From NCBI GenBank assembly GCA_031288615.1, contig JAITRC010000016.1, positions 1 through 29,412 of the forward strand: a stretch of 29,412 bases of DNA, read 5' to 3'. Position numbers and translations under genes: made by a program. The notes beneath the pieces were generated by a model. That model was not told the DNA's origin and ran no database searches. It saw only the letters and a list, made by a program, of their open reading frames with translations. Below are positions 25,694-29,412 of the stretch, piece after piece. Source of the DNA: Tannerellaceae bacterium (GTDB taxonomy: Bacteria; Bacteroidota; Bacteroidia; Bacteroidales; Tannerellaceae). Positions within the stretch are counted from its first letter, which is position 1. Every line of letters begins with the position of its first letter.

Positions 25694-27049
25694 ATGATGG
25701 TTGAGGTTAATCAGGAGTATCTGTCCCGTCTTAGGGAGCTTGTTAGTGCCCGGGAGAGCGACAAGGTGTGTGGGTTGCTTGAGGAGTTGCACCCTGCGGA
25801 TATAGCGGAACTTCTTCAGGAGCTTGATCTTGAGGAGGTGATCATGCTGTATCCGTTTATGGATGAGGACAAGGCGGCAGACGTGTTGATGGAGTTGGAT
25901 GAGGAAGATAGGCGTCGAATCCTTAAGGAGTTGCCGGCGGAGCTTATCGCAGGCCGGTTCATCGAGAAGCTTGACAGTGACGATGCGGTGGGTCTTATAC
26001 GGGAGCTGGATGAGGATGTGCGGGAGGAGGTGCTTTCTCATTTGGAGGATGTGGAGCAGGCGGGGGATATAGTGGATCTGCTGAAGTATGACCGAGATAC
26101 GGCGGGGGGGCTGATGGGTCGGGAGATGATTGTGGTGAACGGAAGTTGGAGTATGCCACGGTGCATTGAGGAGATGCGAGTACAGGCGGCAGAGATGGAG
26201 GAGGTGTACTATGTGTATGTGGTGGATGATGATGAGCGGTTGTTGGGGTTGTTGCCGTTGCACCATCTGATCACGCATCCATCGGTGTCGAAGATCAGGC
26301 ATGTGATGAAGAAGGATCCGGTGTCGGTGGGGGAGAGTGATAGTATAGAGGAGGTGGCACAGGTGATAGAGAAATATGACTTGGTGGCGGTGCCGGTGAC
26401 GGACAAGATAGGTCGGCTGGTGGGGTGTATCACGATTGACGACATCATGGACGAGGTGCGGGAGCAACATGAGCGGGAATATCGTCAGGCGTCGGGGATC
26501 ACGCAGGATGTGGAGACATCGGATAACGTGTTCATGCAGACGGCGGCGCGGTTGCCGTGGTTGCTTATCGGGATGATAGGCGGGATCAGCAACTCGGTGT
26601 TATTGGGAGGGTTTGAGTCAAACCTGGCGATGCATCCGAAGATGGCGCTGTTTATACCGTTGATTGGTGGGACGGGGGGTAATGTGGGGATACAGTCGTC
26701 GGCGATTGTGGTGCAGGGGTTGGCGAACAAGTCACTTAAGCCGCAGAATATCTGGGGGCAGGTGTTTAAGGAGACGTTGGTGTCGCTAATCAATGCGGGG
26801 ATCATAAGCCTGGTGGTGTTTGTGTACAATTACGTTACGTTAGGGGATAGTGCAATCACGACGTCGGTGTCTCTGAGCCTGTTTACGGTGGTGATGTTCG
26901 CGAGCCTGTTTGGGACGCTGGTGCCGTTGGCATTGGAGCGAGTGAAGATAGATCCGGCGTTGGCGACAGGGCCGTTCATCACGATCACGAATGACATCAT
27001 AGGGATGATGATCTACATGACAATCACCACGATACTGTTTAGTATGTAA
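25694..27049 (+). CDS. mgtE: Magnesium transporter MgtE
   Basis: A 451-residue inner-membrane Mg2+ channel/transporter. The N-terminal acidic helical domain spans about residues 5-130 (ELLQELDLEEVIMLYPFMDEDKAADVL). A pair of CBS domains (about 130-255: VVNGSWSMPRC, MKKDPVSVGESDSIEEVAQV, GCITIDDIMDEVREQHEREY) senses Mg2+. The transmembrane domain (about 275-451) includes the conserved GGTGGNVGIQSSAIVVQGLA, KIDPALATGPFITITNDI and GMMIYMTITTILF. The length is normal. The coding strand is strongly G-rich with many G-ending codons, unlike the C-ending codons of porU on the same strand. It is followed by a clear terminator and seems monocistronic. Confidence 0.95.
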   Translation: MMVEVNQEYLSRLRELVSARESDKVCGLLEELHPADIAELLQELDLEEVIMLYPFMDEDKAADVLMELDEEDRRRILKELPAELIAGRFIEKLDSDDAVGLIRELDEDVREEVLSHLEDVEQAGDIVDLLKYDRDTAGGLMGREMIVVNGSWSMPRCIEEMRVQAAEMEEVYYVYVVDDDERLLGLLPLHHLITHPSVSKIRHVMKKDPVSVGESDSIEEVAQVIEKYDLVAVPVTDKIGRLVGCITIDDIMDEVREQHEREYRQASGITQDVETSDNVFMQTAARLPWLLIGMIGGISNSVLLGGFESNLAMHPKMALFIPLIGGTGGNVGIQSSAIVVQGLANKSLKPQNIWGQVFKETLVSLINAGIISLVVFVYNYVTLGDSAITTSVSLSLFTVVMFASLFGTLVPLALERVKIDPALATGPFITITNDIIGMMIYMTITTILFSM

Positions 27050-27060
27050 GGCGTCCTAAG

Positions 27061-27079
27061 GCGTCCTAAGGACGCTTTT
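27061..27079 (+). terminator. Rho-independent terminator of mgtE
   Basis: GCGTCC, TAA loop, GGACGC stem, then TTTT, starting 11 nt after the mgtE stop. The 10-bp GCGTCCTAAG occurs twice in a row (27051-27060 and 27061-27070). Confidence 0.8.
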
Positions 27080-27133
27080 GTGGCGCTACGCGGTAGTCAG
27101 GAGGAGAGGAAGAAGTAGTCAAGGAGGAGAAAG

Positions 27134-27158
27134 GAGTTGCACAAATTCACAGATTTGT
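27134..27158 (+). repeat. 25-bp hairpin element, copy B
   Basis: Same 25-bp core as copies A and C, with inverted repeat ACAAAT/ATTTGT. Flanking TTG and CAA extend the stem to nine pairs with one bulged C. Identical to copy C over the core. Confidence 0.75.
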
Positions 27159-27295
27159 CAAGAGAGCTAAACGAAGTCGTTCACATTTGTTTACAGAAGA
27201 GTATCTGGAGGAGGGGCGAAAAAGGGGAGAAAAAAGAGGGGAAAAGGGGCGAAAGTAAGGAGTAGTCAGGACGAGAAAAATTTTCGAGTTGCACA

Positions 27296-27320
27296 AATTC
27301 ACAGATTTGTCAAGGTGTGT
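27296..27320 (+). repeat. 25-bp hairpin element, copy C
   Basis: Identical in the core to copy B, 162 bp further on, and in the same orientation. The identity with B continues 4 nt beyond the core on the right (CAAG) and then fades. Confidence 0.75.
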
Positions 27321-27421
27321 GAATAAGGTCGTTAAGGGTTGTTCACAGAGTGGGATCTGGCGGAGGGGGAGGAGGGGGTTGTTCAAGAAGTCAAAGAGCG
27401 AAGGGTGTATATACACGGGTG

Positions 27422-27429
27422 CAAAGATA
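27422..27429 (-). promoter_or_regulatory. Minus-strand promoter-like -7 box in the purine-rich region
   Basis: TATCTTTG on the minus strand, next to a 12-bp palindrome (27405-27416). A transcript from here would run leftward, without a credible ORF, through elements C and B toward the mgtE terminator. It may be a small-RNA promoter or a chance match. Confidence 0.3.
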
Positions 27430-27573
27430 AGAAGGGGAAATGGTGAAAATTCACGACGCTTGGGAAGGGAAGAAAATAAAAGAGGAGGGGGGGGGTGGGA
27501 TAAAAGTTGTGAAGAAAAAGAGGAGAACAGAAGGGAAAGAAGGGAGGAGGAGGAAGTGGTAAGGAAAAACGTA

Positions 27574-27581
27574 TACCTTTG
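27574..27581 (+). promoter_or_regulatory. Promoter-like -7 box before the small ORF and PAP2 gene
   Basis: TACCTTTG on the plus strand. It overlaps the GTG at 27581 that opens the small ORF, so either the ORF starts later, or the message is leaderless, or this box serves the PAP2 gene at 27788 through a roughly 200-nt leader. Confidence 0.4.
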
Positions 27582-27742
27582 TGCAGGATATTCAAACAGG
27601 GATAGATGCACTTGTAGGGACGGTTAGCAATTTGAAAGAACGACTGAAAGAGGGAGAAATTTTTGAAGAGAAGCAACAATTCGCGGAAGCACTGAGGGAT
27701 TTAAGCCGTCGCCTTGAGGCTATAGCGGGCTCCTTTGCTTGA
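27581..27742 (+). CDS. Possible 53-residue helical protein
   Basis: A plus-strand frame from GTG 27581 to TGA 27742. The product (MQDIQTGIDALVGTVSNLKE...) is charged and looks like a single amphipathic coiled-coil helix with regular Leu/Ile spacing (ALRDLSRRLEAIAGSFA at the end). The codon pattern looks coding, unlike the surrounding purine-rich DNA. A -7 box overlaps the GTG, so the start is doubtful; TTG 27629 would give a 37-residue form. It lies 45 bp before the PAP2 gene. It recalls exodeoxyribonuclease VII small subunit only in size; the XseB motifs are absent. No function is assigned. Confidence 0.4.
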   Translation: MQDIQTGIDALVGTVSNLKERLKEGEIFEEKQQFAEALRDLSRRLEAIAGSFA

Positions 27743-27787
27743 CTAAGGTGTCCGGAGGCGTCGTAACCTAAATAAATCTTTCTTCCC

Positions 27788-28630
27788 ATGAAATGCACAA
27801 CTCTTCGCGTGGCGACACTGCCTGCCCATTTTACCCCCCCCCCAGACGGTTGGGGAACGTTGGTTCGCCGCTTGGCGGCGGCGGCGGTGGTGGCCCTCTG
27901 GGGCTTCCCTCAGATAACCTCTGCCCAGTCCTGGGGCGTCGATTACAGCGGAAGGTTGACGGAAGAAGGCTATCACTTCCGTCCGTCCAACCTGGCCTTA
28001 CCGGGTGCCCTCATCACGCTCGGTGCCGTCGCTTCGGCTGTCGACGGATGGCATGATTTCGGCCTCTTGCAACGCTCCGGCATTGAACGGACGGGTGCCG
28101 GCAAACAATGGGCTGACCGCATCGCTTACTATGGTTCCCTACCCGCCTTTGGGCTGGTCTTCGTCGAAGACCTCATCGGCAGAGAACGGCACCACTGGAA
28201 GGATCAGGTCATGGTCACCCTCCTTGCCGAAATATGCAACGGCTCCATCGTTACCCTCTTAAAGTACAGACTCAATAAGCAACGCCCCAAAGGTTCCGGA
28301 CTTTCCTTCCCTTCCGGACATACCGCCAATGCCTTCCTCGGTGCACATATCGCCTTCAAGGAGATGAAGGACAGCTCCCCCTGGCTGGCCGGTGCCGGTT
28401 ACCTGATAGCCACCGCCGTAGCCGCTTCCAGGGTGTATGATAATTGGCATTGGATGGCTGACGTTGTCACCGGTGCCGGCATCGGCATCCTCTCCGTCGA
28501 ACTGGCTTACCTGATTTATTTTCCTCGTTACACATTCCCCGCCTCCAAACACAAACCTCTCTCCGAAATCTTCCTCTTCCCTGCACTCCATCAAGGCCGC
28601 CCCGCCCTCTCCCTCTCCTATTCCTTCTAA
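27788..28630 (+). CDS. PAP2-family phosphatase, lipid A phosphatase-like
   Basis: A 280-residue membrane-associated phosphatase. The three PAP2 signature blocks are present: KYRLNKQRP near residue 159, PSGHT near 175-179, and SRVYDNWHWMAD with His221 and Asp225. The family acts on phospholipid, undecaprenyl or lipid A phosphates on the periplasmic side. The N-terminus is odd: about 28 residues with a run of prolines, encoded by a C10 tract (27834-27843), precede a clear signal-like segment (LVRRLAAAAVVALWGFPQI, TSAQS). A second ATG at 27793 would come into the gene's frame if one C were lost. The C-terminal LSLSYSF resembles an outer-membrane beta-signal, which is unusual. Lipid A as substrate is inference. 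Confidence 0.85.
   Translation: MKCTTLRVATLPAHFTPPPDGWGTLVRRLAAAAVVALWGFPQITSAQSWGVDYSGRLTEEGYHFRPSNLALPGALITLGAVASAVDGWHDFGLLQRSGIERTGAGKQWADRIAYYGSLPAFGLVFVEDLIGRERHHWKDQVMVTLLAEICNGSIVTLLKYRLNKQRPKGSGLSFPSGHTANAFLGAHIAFKEMKDSSPWLAGAGYLIATAVAASRVYDNWHWMADVVTGAGIGILSVELAYLIYFPRYTFPASKHKPLSEIFLFPALHQGRPALSLSYSF
27834..27843 (+). repeat. C10 homopolymer in the PAP2 gene
   Basis: Ten consecutive C residues 46 nt after the ATG, ahead of the signal peptide. Tracts of this kind are prone to slipped-strand mispairing; a change of one base would take ATG 27788 out of frame. Confidence 0.8.
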
Positions 28631-28714
28631 CCCCCTACCCTACTCTAAACCTTCATTGTCGATAGTTAGCAATGGATCGCTTTAACGCTTCCATAACTAC
28701 GTTGCCCTTTTATG

Positions 28715-28753
28715 CAAAGATAGTGGTTGCTTACCAAAAGTTATCTATCTTTG
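28715..28753. promoter_or_regulatory. Divergent promoter boxes as an inverted repeat before the glycosyltransferase gene
   Basis: GCAAAGATAG near 28714-28723 and CTATCTTTGC near 28745-28754 form a perfect 10-bp inverted repeat. Each holds a TATCTTTG box (minus 28715-28722; plus 28746-28753). The plus box lies 48 nt before ATG 28802. The minus box faces only a 13-codon ORF (28653-28694). The gap 28631-28801 holds no other gene that I can see. Confidence 0.55.
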
Positions 28754-28801
28754 CGCTTTACGCGCGGAAGTGAGTTTTGACAATTTTAAGAAAAGAAAAC
28801 T

Positions 28802-29412
28802 ATGGTTCCACAAGTAAGTGTCATTATCCCTGTCTATAATGCAGAGTCCTTTTTCGAAAGATGCCTTCGTTCTCTCTTTGAGCAGACGTTAGAAAGAATT
28901 GAGTACATTTTTATTAACGATTGTACGCCGGATGGCTGTGTGCCGCTATTGGAACGTGTGCTTGACGAGTATCCTCACCGAAAGGAACAGGTTCGTGTTA
29001 TCCATCATGAACAAAACAAGGGTTCAGGGGCTACCCGAAAAGAGGGGATGAAAGCGGCGACAGGAGAATATGTGATTCATTGCGATGCGGACGATTGGGT
29101 GGAAACCTCTATATACGAACGCTTGTATACCACTGCGGTTAAAGAAGATGCCGATATTGTCTACTGTGGATTTTACGAAGAATGTAAAAACGGACACTTG
29201 ATAAGGATTCCCGAACAGGGTGAGGATAAAGAATTGATGCGTAAACGGAAGTGGGATGTTCTCTACTCTTCAGTCTGGAATAAATTGGTGAGGAAAAGTC
29301 TCTATATTGATTGGGGTATTTATCCTTACGAAGGCGTCAATATGTGGGAGGATCTGGGAGTGATCACACGCCTGCGTTTTTTAAGCCGTAAAACCGTAAT
29401 CCTTTATGAACC
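28802..29412 (+). CDS. Family 2 glycosyltransferase, 5' part
   Basis: The frame opens at ATG 28802 and is still open at the window end, 203 codons later. It starts MVPQVSVIIPVYNAESFFER, the standard GT2 (GT-A fold) nucleotide-binding strand. FINDCTPDGC follows near residue 40, NKGSGATRKEGMKAATGEY near 78, and the metal-binding CDADDW near 101. WNKLVRKSLY and WEDLG lie further on, as in capsule, LPS or exopolysaccharide sugar transferases. It probably acts on the cytoplasmic face in surface glycan assembly. The donor and acceptor cannot be told. The promoter box at 28746-28753 suggests it may begin a new transcription unit. Confidence 0.9.
   Translation, partial: MVPQVSVIIPVYNAESFFERCLRSLFEQTLERIEYIFINDCTPDGCVPLLERVLDEYPHRKEQVRVIHHEQNKGSGATRKEGMKAATGEYVIHCDADDWVETSIYERLYTTAVKEDADIVYCGFYEECKNGHLIRIPEQGEDKELMRKRKWDVLYSSVWNKLVRKSLYIDWGIYPYEGVNMWEDLGVITRLRFLSRKTVILYE

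Larger units (their letters stand above)
27090..27570. other. Purine-rich intergenic region with degenerate repeats
   Basis: About 480 bp without a convincing gene. The plus strand is mostly A and G, with long GA blocks and a G9 run at 27487-27495. Two degenerate units of about 160 bp are visible: both start with GTAGTCAGGA (near 27096 and 27264), contain the 25-bp hairpin element, a GTCGTT block, a TTGTT(C/T)ACAGA block and a TATCTGG/GATCTGG-GAGG block in the same order. A perfect 12-bp palindrome, GTGTATATACAC, lies at 27405-27416. A minus-strand TATCTTTG (27422-27429) could start a transcript through both units. The long minus-strand frame here is low-complexity Ser/Pro/Leu and is not believed. 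Confidence 0.7.

Noticed and set aside
25625..26470. Minus-strand frame of 281 codons antisense to mgtE
   Set aside because: His/Leu-rich sequence mirroring G-rich codons; mgtE is unmistakable.
27090..27420. Replication origin with DnaA boxes
   Set aside because: TTGTTCACA and TTGTTTACA resemble DnaA boxes only loosely, there is no AT-rich unwinding region, and dnaA is not nearby.
27147..27611. Minus-strand frame of 154 codons in the purine-rich gap
   Set aside because: Low-complexity Ser/Leu/Pro/Phe composition that any purine-rich complement would give; no convincing start signal.
27581..27742. xseB (exodeoxyribonuclease VII small subunit)
   Set aside because: The size and helical character fit, but the conserved XseB pattern is not present.

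Overview
The window looks like chromosomal DNA of a Bacteroidales bacterium, most likely close to Porphyromonas, Tannerella or related genera. The evidence is a porU-porV-ispF cluster of the type IX secretion system (T9SS), a SusC-like receptor and a SusD-like lipoprotein, an OstA-like LPS-transport protein, many promoters of the Bacteroidetes TAnnTTTG type, and a tmRNA encoding a GENNY-type tag.

Left end (1-6.2 kb) is accessory DNA. It holds the start of a minus-strand gene running off the edge, a small lipoprotein, and a large phage-type tail-fibre protein with Gly-X-Y stretches and a 75-residue tandem duplication. Next comes an AT-rich gene with an AlbA_2/Schlafen-like N-terminus. A 48-bp promoter segment is duplicated, one copy before the tail gene and one before the AlbA gene. 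No other phage gene is visible.

Middle (6.2-21.9 kb) is envelope and secretion biology. In order: ssrA (tmRNA), an ostA-like gene and a susD-like gene, all on the minus strand. A plus-strand run follows: an unrecognised 1010-residue exported protein with three internal repeats, porU, porV and ispF. A susC-like receptor and a membrane-anchored coiled-coil protein lie on the minus strand. The SusC-like and SusD-like genes are not adjacent; the plus-strand block lies between them.

Right part (21.9-29.4 kb): a DegS/HtrA-type serine protease, a minus-strand rlmL-like/purD operon, and mgtE with a clear terminator. Then a roughly 500-bp purine-rich region with a repeated 25-bp hairpin element, a small ORF, a PAP2 phosphatase with a C10 tract near its start, and the 5' part of a family 2 glycosyltransferase.

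Most unusual points: the 25-bp hairpin element found twice in the purine-rich gap and once over the porU start; the unknown repeat protein beside porU; the promoter duplication flanking the AlbA gene; a Cys-containing tmRNA tag; the C10 tract in the PAP2 gene; and a change in strand composition inside the susC-like gene.
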